64,000 bases of DNA from Ancylobacter tetraedralis (GCF_014195655.1 NZ_JACICD010000011.1:44865-108864); one strand, 5' to 3'; positions 8,661 to 18,284 are shown, numbered from the stretch's first letter. Notes: generated by a model not told the origin, from the letters alone. A program made the numbers and translations.

Positions 8661-8737
8661 TGGTCGGAGTGGCAGGATTTGAACCTGCGACCCCCTCGTC
8701 CCGAACGAGGTGCGCTACCAGACTGCGCTACACTCCG
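8661..8737 (-). tRNA. tRNA-Pro (anticodon CGG), CCA encoded
   Basis: On the minus strand the 77-nt gene starts CGGAGTGTAGCGCAG. Its anticodon stem CCTCG/CGAGG encloses TTCGGGA (anticodon CGG). The T arm contains GGTTCAAATCC, and the 3' end is CACTCCG-A-CCA. The acceptor stem pairs fully. Confidence 0.97.
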
Positions 8738-8943
8738 CCGCTGCGGCGCGCGAGCCTCTAACACGCGAATGAGCCGGGCTGCAAGGGCAACCGGCACTCT
8801 TCGTGTGGATGATCGTCACGGGCCGCTTCGACACCCGCGTTTTCCACCCCGCCCTGTGGAGCCTGCTTGCCGAGGTTGAAAGCCGCGCGCAGCTGTGGCT
8901 ATGTCCGCGCCCATGCCGGTTTCCGCGCGGAAGCCGGCGCTGG

Positions 8944-9018
8944 TGGGGCGTCGCCAAGCGGTAAGGCAGGGGATTTTGATTCCCCCATGCGGAGGTTCGA
9001 ATCCTCCCGCCCCAGCCA
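8944..9018 (+). tRNA. tRNA-Gln (anticodon TTG), CCA encoded
   Basis: A 75-nt cloverleaf. The acceptor stem is TGGGGCG/CGCCCCA, with discriminator G and an encoded CCA. The anticodon stem GGGGA/TCCCC encloses TTTTGAT (anticodon TTG), and the T loop is GGTTCGAATCC. Confidence 0.97.
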
Positions 9019-9066
9019 TCCCGCATGTTAGAAGCGGACGAGTTTTCAACAGGGATTCGTCCAGCC

Positions 9067-9807
9067 TTGCGCATCCATCTCGTCAATCCGAACACCACCC
9101 GCTCGATGACGGACAAGATCGCGGCGGCCGCGCGGGCTGTGGCGGCGCCGGGGACGGATATCGTGGCGGCCACGTCCAGCATGGGGCCGGCCTCGATCGA
9201 GGGCTATTATGACGATGCCCTGGCGCTGCCGGGCCTGCTCGCCGCCATCGCCGCGGCCGAGGCGGACGGGGTGGACGCTCATATCATCGCCTGTTTCGAC
9301 GATACCGGGCTCGATGCCGCCCGCGCGCTGGCCCGCGCGCCGGTGGTGGGCATCGGCGAGGCGGGCTTTCATCTCGCCGGCCTGATCGCCCATCGCTTCG
9401 CGGTGGTGACGACCCTGTCGCGCTCCATCCCGGTGATCGAGGCCAATCTTCATCGCTACGGGCTCGACCGACGTTGCAGCGGCGTGCGGGCCTCCGACGT
9501 GGCGGTGCTGGAGCTTGAGGATCCCGCCTCCGGCGCGCGCGAGCGCATATCCGCCGAGATCGGGCGGGCGATCGCGCAGGACCGCGCCGAGGCGGTGGTG
9601 CTCGGTTGCGCCGGCATGGCGGACCTCGCCCTCGCGCTGGCGCAGGAACATGGCGTGCCGGTCATCGACGGCGTGGCCAGCGCGGTGACGCTGGCGGAGG
9701 CGCTGGTGCGGGTGGGGCTCGCCACCTCCAAGGCTGGCCCCTATGCCCCGCCCCGCGCCAAGGCCTATGCCGGCCGGCTGGCAGACTTCGCCCCGCCCGG
9801 GAATTAG
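9067..9807 (+). CDS. Asp/Glu (hydantoin) racemase family protein
   Basis: A 246-residue member of the Asp/Glu/hydantoin racemase superfamily, which epimerises amino-acid or hydantoin stereocentres with two cysteines. The N-terminus LRIHLVNPNTT is typical of hydantoin racemases. The two catalytic cysteines are in IIACFDDTGLD and VVLGCAGMADL. The TTG at 9067 is chosen because family members normally begin directly with (M)RI.xVNPNTT; an in-frame ATG at 9025 would add 14 unrelated residues only 7 bases after the tRNA-Gln gene. A short AGGGA lies before the TTG. The MarR gene at 9914 converges on it. Possible roles are D-amino acid or allantoin/hydantoin metabolism; no hydantoinase is nearby. Confidence 0.85.
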   Translation: MRIHLVNPNTTRSMTDKIAAAARAVAAPGTDIVAATSSMGPASIEGYYDDALALPGLLAAIAAAEADGVDAHIIACFDDTGLDAARALARAPVVGIGEAGFHLAGLIAHRFAVVTTLSRSIPVIEANLHRYGLDRRCSGVRASDVAVLELEDPASGARERISAEIGRAIAQDRAEAVVLGCAGMADLALALAQEHGVPVIDGVASAVTLAEALVRVGLATSKAGPYAPPRAKAYAGRLADFAPPGN

Positions 9808-9913
9808 CGGCGCATTCGAGCGGCGCCGGCATTGCCCCGCGCCGGACGGCAAGACCCATGTCACAAGGGGGGGCGATGGCCCACGGGGGACGCGATGCCC
9901 CGGCGAGCGGCCG

Positions 9914-10372
9914 TCAGGCGATCTTGCGCAACAGGCCGAGCAATTGCTGGCGCTCGGTGGCGGCCAGCGGCTCCAGCGTCGCCTCGGCAATCTCGCGCGC
10001 CACCACGATGGCCGCCTCCGCCACGGCCTGGCCGCGTTCGGTGAGGCCGACCGCACGGCGCCGCCGATCCAGCGGATCATCCGCCGCCAGCACGAAGCCG
10101 CGCGCGCTCAGCCGGTCGACCACGCCCTTGATGGTCGCGGCGTCCAGATGGATCAGCCGGCCGAGGCGGTTCTGCGAGCACGGGCCCATCTCGCGCAGCT
10201 TGGCGAGGGCGGCGAATTGCGGCGGCGTCAGTCCCTCGATCATGCGTGCGGCGAAGATGGCGGTATGCCGCTGGCCGGCGACACGCATCACAAAGCCGAC
10301 CTGCTCCGTCAGCCGGTATGATTCGACCTCTCCGCGGGCAGCCTCGCTCTGCATTCGGATATACGCCTCCAT
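9914..10372 (-). CDS. MarR-family transcriptional regulator
   Basis: A 152-residue winged-helix regulator. The DNA-binding part is LTPPQFAALAKLREMGPCSQNRLGRLIHLDAATIKGVVDRLSARGFV, followed by the wing residues DPLDRRRRAVGLTERG, which is classic MarR layout. Helices at both ends would form the dimer interface. It resembles repressors of aromatic-acid catabolism in overall sequence (general similarity only). A near-palindrome 18 bases upstream of its start suggests autorepression. It lies downstream of the GNAT-EamA pair on the same strand but is separated by 146 bases, so it probably has its own promoter. Its effector is unknown. Confidence 0.92.
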   Translation of the reverse strand: MEAYIRMQSEAARGEVESYRLTEQVGFVMRVAGQRHTAIFAARMIEGLTPPQFAALAKLREMGPCSQNRLGRLIHLDAATIKGVVDRLSARGFVLAADDPLDRRRRAVGLTERGQAVAEAAIVVAREIAEATLEPLAATERQQLLGLLRKIA

Positions 10373-10389
10373 CGCCGTTCCCTGCCGTC

Positions 10390-10407
10390 TTGATTGCGAT
10401 GCATCAA
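10390..10407. promoter_or_regulatory. Candidate MarR operator (palindrome)
   Basis: TTGATTGCGATGCATCAA: outer arms TTGAT and ATCAA are perfect, and the centre is partly symmetrical. It begins 18 bases upstream of the MarR gene start, in a short AT-richer stretch suited to a promoter. This spacing and symmetry are common for MarR autoregulation. Confidence 0.55.
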
Positions 10408-10518
10408 ATCACAACGTCGGCGAGCCGCAAGCAGCGTTCGCGATGGAGGTAAACGAATAAGTTACGGCAGACGCCGCGCTCTCCGTACGGGGGGCGACAA
10501 AACGCAGCCGGCACGGCG

Positions 10519-11412
10519 TCACGGGCCGATTTCGACGTCCGGCGCCCGCGTTTCCCGCGCGTGACGCGAGGCGATGAGCGCCCCGCCGACGATGAAGGCC
10601 GAACCGGCCAGCGTGCTCGCACTCGGCACTTCGCCGAAGGCGAGGAAACCGATGCCCACCGCCCAGGCGAAGGACGTGTATTCCAGCACGCCGAGACTGC
10701 TGGCCTCGGCGCGCTGGTAGGCGGAGGCCAGGCACAGATGCCCCGCCGTGCCGAGGACGCCGATGGCGAGGAACAGGCCGAGTTCGCCCGTCGCCGGCAT
10801 GGTCCAGCTGATCAGCCCGAGCGGGGCGATCAGCACGCCGGCAAAAGCATTTTGCAGCAGGACGATGGTTGGCAGCGGATCCTGCGCCGCACGGCTCTTC
10901 AGCACCACCATGGACAGCGCGTAGGCGACGGCGGAGATGAGCGCGGTGACCAGGCCGAGCGTGTTGCCCACCCGCTCGGTGTGGGTCAGTTCGTTCCCCA
11001 GCACCACCATCACGCCGATCAGGCCGAGCACCAGAGCGATATAGATCGAGCGGTTGGGCCGCTCGCCCAGGATCAGCGCGGCGAACAGCGCGATGAAGAT
11101 CGGCGAGGTGAAGGACAGAGCCAGCGCGACGGCCAGTGGCAGCGTGGCCAGCGAATAGAAGAAGGTCAGCGCCGTCACCGCCACCACCACGGATCGCCAG
11201 GCATGCGGGCGCAGGACGGCAAGGCTCGGCCAGGGCGTGCCGAGGGCGCGGAACACCGCGAACGCCACCAGGGCGCCGACGGCATAGCGCATGGCCGCGA
11301 CCTGCGTGCTGGAATGGGAGGCGGCCGCCAGCTTGATCAGCCCGTCCATGATCGACAGCAGGCCGATGCCGGCGACCGCCGTCAGGGCGGGGCCGGCGAT
11401 GTAACGCGACAT
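10519..11412 (-). CDS. EamA/DMT-family transporter
   Basis: A 297-residue inner-membrane protein with about ten hydrophobic segments in two EamA repeats (roughly 15-140 and 155-285). It matches the drug/metabolite transporter superfamily, which exports metabolites or amino acids. Visible segments include VVAVTALTFFYSLATLPLAVALALSF in the first repeat. The second repeat has the typical LSFTSPIFIALFAALILGE type signature and a matching GYLAFGEVPS-like turn. It follows the GNAT gene by 3 bases on the minus strand, so the two form one operon. An acetyltransferase plus an exporter suggests detoxification or export of an amine or amino acid, but this is inference. Confidence 0.9.
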   Translation of the reverse strand: MSRYIAGPALTAVAGIGLLSIMDGLIKLAAASHSSTQVAAMRYAVGALVAFAVFRALGTPWPSLAVLRPHAWRSVVVAVTALTFFYSLATLPLAVALALSFTSPIFIALFAALILGERPNRSIYIALVLGLIGVMVVLGNELTHTERVGNTLGLVTALISAVAYALSMVVLKSRAAQDPLPTIVLLQNAFAGVLIAPLGLISWTMPATGELGLFLAIGVLGTAGHLCLASAYQRAEASSLGVLEYTSFAWAVGIGFLAFGEVPSASTLAGSAFIVGGALIASRHARETRAPDVEIGP

Positions 11413-11415
11413 GAT

Positions 11416-11982
11416 TCAGCTTTCGGCGAGAAGGTCGGCGAGTGCGTCCCCGGCGGCGCGGAGCCCGAGCCGGTACGGATATTCCCACGTCGCGGACAGG
11501 TCATGACACGCGCGCGCGCCGGAGATGCGCCGGAAGCCGCAGCGTTCATAGAAGCGGTGCGCGTCGAGAAAGCGTGTGTCGGTCCACAAGCGGATTTCCG
11601 GCGCCTCGCGGGCCAGCGCGTGGCGGCGCGCCTCGTCGAACAGAGCGCGAGCAACACCCCGGCGGCGCGCGGATGCCGCGACATAGACCTTGAACAGCTC
11701 CAGCGCGCCCGCCGGCGCGTCGTCGTCGCCCGAGGGCGCGATGGCGAGCGAGCCGATGACGGCGGGCGGCTTCCCGCCCTCGAACGTGCCCTCGACCCCG
11801 CCCTCGGCGACCCAGATGACGCCGCCACGGGCGGCGAAATGGCTGGCGATCGCGTCGAGTTCGGGAAACTCGGCGGCCCGGTCGAACACGCAGCCGGCAT
11901 ATTCGGCAAAGGCACCCGCGATCAGCCCGGCGATCGCATCGCCATCGGTATCGCGGGCCATTCGGATGGTAACGCTCTTCAC
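11416..11982 (-). CDS. GNAT-family N-acetyltransferase
   Basis: A 188-residue acetyl-CoA-dependent acetyltransferase. The acetyl-CoA pyrophosphate loop is ARRRGVARALFDEARRHA (motif A, Q/RxxGxG/A type). It is preceded by beta-4 residues LELFKVYVAASA and followed by LWTDTRFLDAHRFYERCGFRRI (motif B). The acceptor substrate cannot be predicted. It is first in a two-gene operon with the EamA exporter (3-base gap) and diverges from the lipoprotein gene at 12,183 with 200 bases between them. Confidence 0.9.
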   Translation of the reverse strand: MKSVTIRMARDTDGDAIAGLIAGAFAEYAGCVFDRAAEFPELDAIASHFAARGGVIWVAEGGVEGTFEGGKPPAVIGSLAIAPSGDDDAPAGALELFKVYVAASARRRGVARALFDEARRHALAREAPEIRLWTDTRFLDAHRFYERCGFRRISGARACHDLSATWEYPYRLGLRAAGDALADLLAES

Positions 11983-12182
11983 GATAACGACTCCGGCCGC
12001 CAGATCGCGTCGATCCGGCGGGAGTGCCCACGCGTTTCGCGGGCATAAACGCGGCGGGACTATGTTCGGATGATCTTTCCCCGTAAAGCACTATGATTAT
12101 GCTGGTGCCACGAATCTGAATGAGACGGGCTCATGCCTGACCCCTGCCGTCCGTCCGGCATCTATCCGTCCCGGAGTGTTCC

Positions 12183-12662
12183 ATGACGTTTGTCCGCCGC
12201 CTTACGCATCTGGCCGTTCTCGGCGCCCTCGCCGGCCTTGCCGCGGCCTGTTCCTCGACCAACCAGACCTCGGCGCCGATCGAGCCGGCCGCCCCGCGCT
12301 ACACTTCGCCCATCACGGCGCAGCAGGTCATCGGCAAATGGGGCCTCGCGGCCTATCACCGGCCGGAGGACGCCGCGCGCACCGAGGCTCAGGCGCGCCA
12401 GGGCTGCCGCCAGCCCTACATCATCAATGCCGGCCCCTCGGGCGGGTTCATGATGTATCTGGCCGACCAGTCGGAGCCCTCCGAGGTGGTGTCGAAGCAG
12501 ATACCGCCCGGCCCGACCTTCATCGGCCTGCCGGACGAGCCGCCGGGCGTGGAGACCGACCGCGAGGTGCTGCGCTTCGACGGGCAGGTGCTGGTGCTCA
12601 AGTGGCTCGACAAGGAAGTGGCCGGTCGCTACGGCACCATGGTCTATGTGCGCTGCCCGTGA
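12183..12662 (+). CDS. Hypothetical lipoprotein
   Basis: A 159-residue protein. The N-terminal signal MTFVRRLTHLAVLGALAG is followed by the lipobox LAAAC, so Cys23 would be lipidated. The mature part begins SSTNQTSAP, contains ITAQQVIGKWGLAAYH and two more cysteines (GCRQPY, VRCP), and looks like a small beta-rich domain. I do not recognise a named domain. The ATG at 12183 follows CCCGGAGTG. It precedes a periplasmic L,D-transpeptidase, so an envelope role is plausible but unproven. Confidence 0.8.
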   Translation: MTFVRRLTHLAVLGALAGLAAACSSTNQTSAPIEPAAPRYTSPITAQQVIGKWGLAAYHRPEDAARTEAQARQGCRQPYIINAGPSGGFMMYLADQSEPSEVVSKQIPPGPTFIGLPDEPPGVETDREVLRFDGQVLVLKWLDKEVAGRYGTMVYVRCP

Positions 12663-12797
12663 GCGGTGAAGGGCCGGCGCCCTCCCTGCGGGGGCCGGCC
12701 CGAAGGATCGCCGCGCGCGGCGCGCCGCCACTAACGGCAAATTAACCATGGCACCCCAGCCTGCCGCCGATGGACCATGCAGGGGGGCCGCAAGCGG

Positions 12798-13883
12798 ATG
12801 AGCGCTGATTCGGGCGTCATCGGCCGTGTTGAACAGGGTGCGTCGCCGCCGGAACGGCGGTGGCGGGCCGTCGGTCCTGCCTTTCATCGCAGGCGGCCGC
12901 GCGTCCTGCGGTCGGGCGCCGCCCAATTGCCGCCGACGCTGTGGATCCTCGCCGCATCCCTTCTGGCCCTGTGGGTTCTGCTGTCGCCCGCCCAGGCGCA
13001 GGGCTCGATTTACGATTCCGGCTCCTCCTACCGGGTCTTCTCGGGCCAAGCCTTCTCCGGCGAGGGCGCCGGCAGCGCGCAGCGCTACAACCCACCAGCC
13101 CGCAGCGGGTGGCGGCCGGGCGCGGGCAATGTCTACCCGCCGGGGGAGGTCCATGCGCCGCCGCCGGCCGACGAACTCGGTGCCGATGTCGACGCGCCGA
13201 TGCCGCTGGCCGGCAGCGCCTATGCGGTCGGCGGTGGAGTCTATGGCACTCTCCCGCCCGGCTCGCCGCCCCCGCGCGGCACCCCGGTCACGCGCGGCGC
13301 CGGCAGTGCCAACACCTATGGCGCGAGCCGCACCGGCGTCGCCGCGGTTGAGGCGGCCGCCTATGGCAGCGCCGATTATTACCGCGAAGACGGCCCGCCG
13401 CTGCCGGTGGCGCGCGAGGCCAGCGGCGGCAAGGGCGTCGACCCCAAGTTCGACCGCCGCGTGGTGCGCTATGCCGGCCGGGATCGCGCCGGGACGATCA
13501 TCGTCGATACCGGCGCGCGCTTCCTCTATCTCGTGCAGGGCGACGGCACGGCGATCCGCTACGGTATCGGCGTCGGGCGCGAAGGCTTCGCCTGGAGCGG
13601 CACGCAGCGCATCACCAGCAAGCGCGAATGGCCGGACTGGCGCCCACCGGCGGAGATGATCGCCCGCCGTCCCGACCTGCCGGAGGTGATGGCCGGCGGC
13701 CCGGACAACCCGCTGGGCGCGCGTGCGCTCTATCTCGGCAACACGCTCTACCGCATCCACGGCTCCAACGAGCCGGAATCGATCGGCCGCGCCGTCTCCT
13801 CCGGCTGCATCCGCATGCGCAACGAGGACGTCATCGATCTGTACGAGCGCGTGCCGGTGGGCGCGGTGGTGCGGGTGATCTGA
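12798..13883 (+). CDS. L,D-transpeptidase (YkuD domain), secreted
   Basis: A 361-residue protein: a long positively charged N-terminus, a hydrophobic segment (LWILAASLLALWVLLSPAQA) acting as signal peptide or anchor, a Pro/Gly-rich linker over about 75-215, and a C-terminal YkuD domain. The catalytic block is HGSNEPESIGRAVSSGCIRM with catalytic Cys337. Substrate-loop residues AGTIIVDTGARFLYLVQ match the lipoprotein paralogue at 993. It should form 3-3 cross-links in the periplasm. The ATG at 12798 has AGGGGGG ten bases upstream, whereas the upstream ATG at 12777 lacks a site. Multiple L,D-transpeptidases are usual in Hyphomicrobiales, whose walls are rich in 3-3 links. Confidence 0.9.
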   Translation: MSADSGVIGRVEQGASPPERRWRAVGPAFHRRRPRVLRSGAAQLPPTLWILAASLLALWVLLSPAQAQGSIYDSGSSYRVFSGQAFSGEGAGSAQRYNPPARSGWRPGAGNVYPPGEVHAPPPADELGADVDAPMPLAGSAYAVGGGVYGTLPPGSPPPRGTPVTRGAGSANTYGASRTGVAAVEAAAYGSADYYREDGPPLPVAREASGGKGVDPKFDRRVVRYAGRDRAGTIIVDTGARFLYLVQGDGTAIRYGIGVGREGFAWSGTQRITSKREWPDWRPPAEMIARRPDLPEVMAGGPDNPLGARALYLGNTLYRIHGSNEPESIGRAVSSGCIRMRNEDVIDLYERVPVGAVVRVI

Positions 13884-14039
13884 CGCGCGAGGCCGGCGGC
13901 CGCCAGGATGGCCTCGCCCGTTTCGTCGATACGCATTGCTCACCGCGCATGGCGGCCCCCGCGCCGGCCGGCTTGGAGGGCGGCAGGCTCTCCGCTATGG
14001 TCCGCGCCGATTTGGATCGAACGCGGGAGCCGCGAGCCG

Positions 14040-14876
14040 ATGGATGCGGGCAATCTGGCCGAGGACGCTCGGGTCGAGGCGACGACGGACGCGGCAACCG
14101 TAAACGCGGCGGAGCGCGATTCGGGAGCGGGCGAGACCCATTTCGGCTTCCGCACCGTGCCGCTGGCCGAGAAGCAGCGCATGGTCGACGAGGTGTTCCA
14201 CTCGGTCGCCCGGCGCTACGACCTGATGAACGACCTCATGTCCATGGGCCTGCACCGGGTGTGGAAGGACCTCTTGGTCTCGCGCCTGCGCCCGCCCAAG
14301 AGCGCGCGCGCCTTCAAGCTGCTGGATGTGGCCGGCGGCACCGGGGACGTGTCCTTCCGCACCGTGGAGGCCGGGGGCGCAGGCACAACCGCGACCGTGG
14401 CCGACATCAATGGCGGCATGCTGGGCGTGGGGCGCGAGCGCGCCGCCACGCTGGGCCTGGCCGACCGGGTCGAGTTCGTCGAGGCCAATGCCGAGGAACT
14501 GCCCTTCCCCGACAGGTCGTTCGACGCCACCACCATCGCCTTCGGCATCCGCAACGTGCCGCGCATGGACAAGGCGCTGTCCGAGATGCGCCGCGTGCTC
14601 AAGCCCGGCGGGCGCTGCTTTGTGCTGGAATTCTCGCGCGTCGACGTGCCGGTGCTGGACGCGATCTACGACACCTATTCCTTCAAGCTCATCCCCGGCA
14701 TGGGCAGGCTCGTCACCGGCGATGCCGAATCCTATCAGTATCTCGTCGAATCGATCCGCCGCTTCCCCGTGCCGGAGGCCTTTGCCGGCCTGATGCGCGC
14801 CGCCGGCCTCAAGCGGGTCGGCTACACGCCGCTGACCGGGGGCATCGTCGCCCTGCATTCCGGCGTGCGGATCTAG
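14040..14876 (+). CDS. ubiE: Ubiquinone/menaquinone C-methyltransferase UbiE
   Basis: A 278-residue SAM-dependent methyltransferase catalysing C-methylation of the benzoquinol ring in ubiquinone synthesis (and of demethylmenaquinone where present). Family marks are [21 protein letters not shown], the SAM motif [37 protein letters not shown] and [10 protein letters not shown]. The C-terminus has [12 protein letters not shown]. The first 30 residues are an extra acidic extension. The ATG at 14040 has GGGAGC upstream; a longer frame from 13908 adds non-family residues. UbiB starts 4 bases after its stop, so the genes form a ubiquinone operon that may run into coaBC and dut. Confidence 0.95.
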   Translation: MDAGNLAEDARVEATTDAATVNAAERDSGAGETHFGFRTVPLAEKQRMVDEVFHSVARRYDLMNDLMSMGLHRVWKDLLVSRLRPPKSARAFKLLDVAGGTGDVSFRTVEAGGAGTTATVADINGGMLGVGRERAATLGLADRVEFVEANAEELPFPDRSFDATTIAFGIRNVPRMDKALSEMRRVLKPGGRCFVLEFSRVDVPVLDAIYDTYSFKLIPGMGRLVTGDAESYQYLVESIRRFPVPEAFAGLMRAAGLKRVGYTPLTGGIVALHSGVRI

Positions 14877-14880
14877 GCGC

Positions 14881-16449
14881 GTGGCCACTCCCCTCGGCGA
14901 TTTCCTGCGACTGGCGCGCGCCGGCTATGTGCTGGCCCGCGAAGGCGTGTTCACGCGTATCGATCCCGCTCTGATGCCGCCCGGCTCGGAACCGCTCTTC
15001 GCCGCCGCCCGGCTCATCGCCCGGCCGGGCACGACGGGCGATCCCGCGCGCATCGGCGTGGCGCTGTCGCGGCTCGGTCCCTCCTATGTGAAGCTCGGCC
15101 AGTTCCTCGCCACCCGGCCGGACGTGGTCGGCCCGCAGCTGGCGCGCGACCTCGAACTGCTGCAGGATCGCATGCCGCCCTTCCCGCAGGACGTGGCGGA
15201 GGCGATCATCGCGCGTAATTTCGACCGGCCGGCGCTGGGGGTCTATGCCCGGCTCGGGCCCCCGCTCGCCGCCGCCTCCATCGCGCAGGTGCATCAGGGC
15301 GAGATCGAGCAGGCCGACGGCACCGTGCGCCGCGTGGCGGTGAAGGTGCTGCGCCCGGATGTGCAGCGGCGCTTCCGCATCGACCTCTCCTCCTTCTACC
15401 GCGTCGCGCGCCTGGGCGAGCGCGCCTCGCCGGAAGGGCGGCGGCTGCGGCTGATCGCCGTGGTCGATACGCTCGCCCGCTCCATGTCGATGGAGATGGA
15501 TCTGCGGCTGGAAGCGGCCGCCCTCGCCGAGCTGGCCCAGAACACGCAGGGCGAGGAGGATTTCCGCGTCCCGACTGTCGACTGGGACCGCACCGGGCGC
15601 GAGGTGCTCACCACCGAGTGGATCGACGGCATCAAGCTGAACGACCTCGACGGCCTCAGGGCCGCCGGCCACGACCTGCCGGAAATGGGCCGCATCGTCA
15701 TGCAGTCCTTCCTGCGCCACGCGCTGCGCGACGGCTTCTTCCACGCCGACATGCACCCGGGCAACCTGTTCGTCGATCCGCAGGGCCGGCTGGTGGCGGT
15801 GGATTGCGGCATCATGGGCCGGCTCGGGAAGAAGGAGCGACGCTTCCTCGCCGAAATCCTCTACGGCTTCATCACCCGCAACTGGCTGCGGGTGGCTCAG
15901 GTGCATTTCGAAGCCGGCTATGTGCCCGCGCATCATTCGATCGAGGATTTCGCCCAGGCCATCCGCGCCATTGGCGAGCCGATCCACTCGCGCCCCGCCG
16001 ACCAGATTTCCATGGCCAAGCTGCTCACCCTGCTGTTCGAGGTGACGGCGCTGTTCGACATGAAGACCCGGCCGGAATTGCTGCTGCTGCAGAAGACCAT
16101 GGTGGTGGTCGAGGGCGTGGCCCGCGCGCTCGACCCGCATCTCGACATGTGGAAGACCGCCGAGCCGGTGGTGCGTACCTGGATCGAGCGCAATCTCGGC
16201 CCCGCCGCCCGGCTGGAGGAAGTGGCGGAAGGCGTCGGCGCGCTGGGCCGGTCGCTGCAGGCGCTGCCCGAATTGATCGCGCAGGGCCAGCGCATCGCCG
16301 CCCAGATCGACAGCGCCACCCGCAACGGGCTCGCTCTGGCGCCGGAGACGATGGAGGCCATCGGCCGGGCGGAGGGGCGCGGCAATCGCTGGACGACCCT
16401 CGCGCTCTGGGTCATCGCCGCGCTGCTGGCCGGGCATCTGCTGTTCTAG
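14881..16449 (+). CDS. ubiB: UbiB, protein-kinase-like ubiquinone biosynthesis ATPase
   Basis: A 522-residue member of the ABC1/ADCK/UbiB family. These atypical kinase-fold ATPases support the ubiquinone biosynthetic complex, and older annotation calls the protein 2-polyprenylphenol 6-hydroxylase. Family features are LGPSYVKLGQFLATRPD (KxGQ), the A-rich loop AAASIAQVHQ, VAVKVLRPDV, the catalytic region HADMHPGNLFV, and metal-binding DCGIMGR. The C-terminus carries a hydrophobic segment (ALWVIAALLAGHLLF) typical for membrane attachment. The GTG start lies 4 bases after ubiE, so the genes are tightly linked. Confidence 0.95.
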   Translation: MATPLGDFLRLARAGYVLAREGVFTRIDPALMPPGSEPLFAAARLIARPGTTGDPARIGVALSRLGPSYVKLGQFLATRPDVVGPQLARDLELLQDRMPPFPQDVAEAIIARNFDRPALGVYARLGPPLAAASIAQVHQGEIEQADGTVRRVAVKVLRPDVQRRFRIDLSSFYRVARLGERASPEGRRLRLIAVVDTLARSMSMEMDLRLEAAALAELAQNTQGEEDFRVPTVDWDRTGREVLTTEWIDGIKLNDLDGLRAAGHDLPEMGRIVMQSFLRHALRDGFFHADMHPGNLFVDPQGRLVAVDCGIMGRLGKKERRFLAEILYGFITRNWLRVAQVHFEAGYVPAHHSIEDFAQAIRAIGEPIHSRPADQISMAKLLTLLFEVTALFDMKTRPELLLLQKTMVVVEGVARALDPHLDMWKTAEPVVRTWIERNLGPAARLEEVAEGVGALGRSLQALPELIAQGQRIAAQIDSATRNGLALAPETMEAIGRAEGRGNRWTTLALWVIAALLAGHLLF

Positions 16450-16554
16450 CACGCCCCCGGCGAGCCCTCCCCGGCTACCGGCGCCCGACGCACGACAGCG
16501 CCCGGATTTGGCTGTATGAACCGCAGACCTCATCGAGCGGCGTCAGGGGCGTGC

Positions 16555-17781
16555 ATGCTGGCCGGCAAGACGGTTCTTCTCATCATCGGCGGCGGCATCG
16601 CCGCCTATAAGAGCCTCGATCTCATCCGCCGGCTGAAGGAGCGCGGGGCCGTGGTGCGCGTCGTCATGACGGCGGCGGCGCAGCATTTCGTCACCCCGCT
16701 CGCCGCCGGGGCGCTGGCCCACGGGCGGGTCTTCACCGAGTTGTTCGACCGCGACGCCGAGCAGGATATCGGCCATATCCGGCTGGCACGCGAGGCGGAC
16801 CTCATCCTCATCGCCCCCGCCACCGCCGACCTGATGGCGAAGATGGCGCACGGCCTCGCCGACGACCTCGCCAGCGCCGTGCTGCTCGCCACCGACCGGC
16901 CGGTGCTGGTGGCGCCGGCGATGAACCCCTTCATGTGGGCCCATGCCGCGACCCGCCGCAATGTCGCCCGGCTGAGGGAAGACGGCATCGCCTTCATCGG
17001 CCCCAATGTCGGCGAGATGGCCGAGCGCGGCGAAGCCGGGCCGGGCCGCATGGCCGAGCCCACCGAGATCGCCGAGGCCGCCGCGCGCCGGCTCGCCCCC
17101 GTGGAACCGGGACCGCTCGCCGGGCGGCACGTCCTCGTAACGTCCGGGCCGACGCATGAGCCGATCGACCCGGTGCGCTACATCGCCAACCGCTCCTCCG
17201 GCAAGCAGGGCCACGCGATCGCCGCCGCCGCCGCCCGCGCGGGTGCGCGGGTCACGCTGGTCTGCGGCCCGGTGAACCTGCCCGATCCGGCCGGCGTCAC
17301 GGTGCGCCCCGTTGAAACCGCCCGGCAGATGCTGGCGGCGGTCGAAGCCGCCCTGCCCGCCGATGCCGCCATCTTCGCCGCCGCCGTGGCCGACTGGCGC
17401 GCCGCGCGCGAAGCCGGCGAGAAGATGAAGAAGGATGGCGGGGCGATCCCCGCCCTCGCCCTCACCGAGAACCCGGACATCCTCGCCACCATCGCCCATG
17501 ACCCCGCGCGGCGCCCGCGCCTCGTGGTCGGCTTCGCGGCCGAGACGGAGAACGTCGTCGGCTATGCGCAGGCCAAGCGGGCGCGCAAGGGCTGCGACTG
17601 GATCGTCGCCAACGACGTCTCCCCCCGCAGCGGCATTGTCGGCGGGGTGATGGGCGGCGACGAGAACCAGGTGCACCTCATCACCGAAACCGGCGTCGAG
17701 CACTGGCCGACCGCGTCCAAATCGGACGTCGCCGAGCGCCTCGTTGCCCGTATTGCCGCCGCGCTCGGCCCGCTGGAGTGA
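16555..17781 (+). CDS. coaBC: Bifunctional CoaBC: PPC decarboxylase / phosphopantothenate-cysteine ligase
   Basis: A 408-residue bifunctional enzyme of coenzyme A synthesis. The N-terminal CoaC half (about 1-185, FMN-dependent decarboxylase) shows [16 protein letters not shown], the active-site region around [12 protein letters not shown], and APAMNPFMW, the PxMNxxMW substrate motif. The C-terminal CoaB half (about 190-400, CTP-dependent ligase) shows [32 protein letters not shown] and the IVANDVS motif. The ATG at 16555 has CAGGGG upstream; an ATG at 16516 in the same frame adds 13 unrelated residues. dut starts 6 bases after the stop. Confidence 0.95.
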   Translation: MLAGKTVLLIIGGGIAAYKSLDLIRRLKERGAVVRVVMTAAAQHFVTPLAAGALAHGRVFTELFDRDAEQDIGHIRLAREADLILIAPATADLMAKMAHGLADDLASAVLLATDRPVLVAPAMNPFMWAHAATRRNVARLREDGIAFIGPNVGEMAERGEAGPGRMAEPTEIAEAAARRLAPVEPGPLAGRHVLVTSGPTHEPIDPVRYIANRSSGKQGHAIAAAAARAGARVTLVCGPVNLPDPAGVTVRPVETARQMLAAVEAALPADAAIFAAAVADWRAAREAGEKMKKDGGAIPALALTENPDILATIAHDPARRPRLVVGFAAETENVVGYAQAKRARKGCDWIVANDVSPRSGIVGGVMGGDENQVHLITETGVEHWPTASKSDVAERLVARIAAALGPLE

Positions 17782-17786
17782 ACGCC

Positions 17787-18275
17787 ATGACTGAGACCGC
17801 CGCTTTCGTCGAGGTGCCCGTGCTCGTGCTGGAGCATGCCGAGGGTCTGCCCTTGCCGACCTATGCGACGGCGGGCGCCGCCGGGCTCGATCTCCTCGCC
17901 GCGTTGCCCGAGGGCGAGCCGCTGACGCTGGCCCCGCTCGCCCGCGCCGCCGTGCCGACCGGCCTGTGCCTCGCCCTGCCGGAGGGCTATGAGGGGCAGG
18001 TGCGCCCGCGCTCGGGCCTCGCGCTCAAGCAGGGCCTCACCGTGCTCAACGCGCCGGGCACGGTCGACGCCGATTATCGCGGCGAGGTGAAGGTACTGCT
18101 GATCAATCTCGGTACCGAGCCCGTGGTGCTGGAGCGCGGGCAGCGCATCGCCCAGCTGGTGGTGGCCCCGGTGACGCGCATTCAGCTGCGCCAAACCGGT
18201 GATTTGAGCGAAACAACACGCGGCAGCGGTGGATTCGGCTCGACAGGGCTCGACGCCCGCACAATATCGCGGTAG
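17787..18275 (+). CDS. dut: dUTP diphosphatase
   Basis: A 162-residue trimeric-type dUTPase that hydrolyses dUTP to dUMP and PPi, preventing uracil incorporation and feeding dTMP synthesis. All five family motifs are visible: [41 protein letters not shown], and a C-terminal [10 protein letters not shown]-loop-like tail. A GTG at 17778 overlaps the coaBC stop, but the ATG at 17787 has GGAG at optimal spacing and is preferred. The coaBC-dut order is common in Proteobacteria. Confidence 0.96.
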   Translation: MTETAAFVEVPVLVLEHAEGLPLPTYATAGAAGLDLLAALPEGEPLTLAPLARAAVPTGLCLALPEGYEGQVRPRSGLALKQGLTVLNAPGTVDADYRGEVKVLLINLGTEPVVLERGQRIAQLVVAPVTRIQLRQTGDLSETTRGSGGFGSTGLDARTISR

Positions 18276-18284
18276 CGAGGGAGC

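Noticed and set aside
12162..13943. A 593-codon minus-strand frame opposite the lipoprotein and second L,D-transpeptidase genes
   Set aside because: Both opposing genes have signal peptides and, for the transpeptidase, catalytic motifs; the antisense frame has none.
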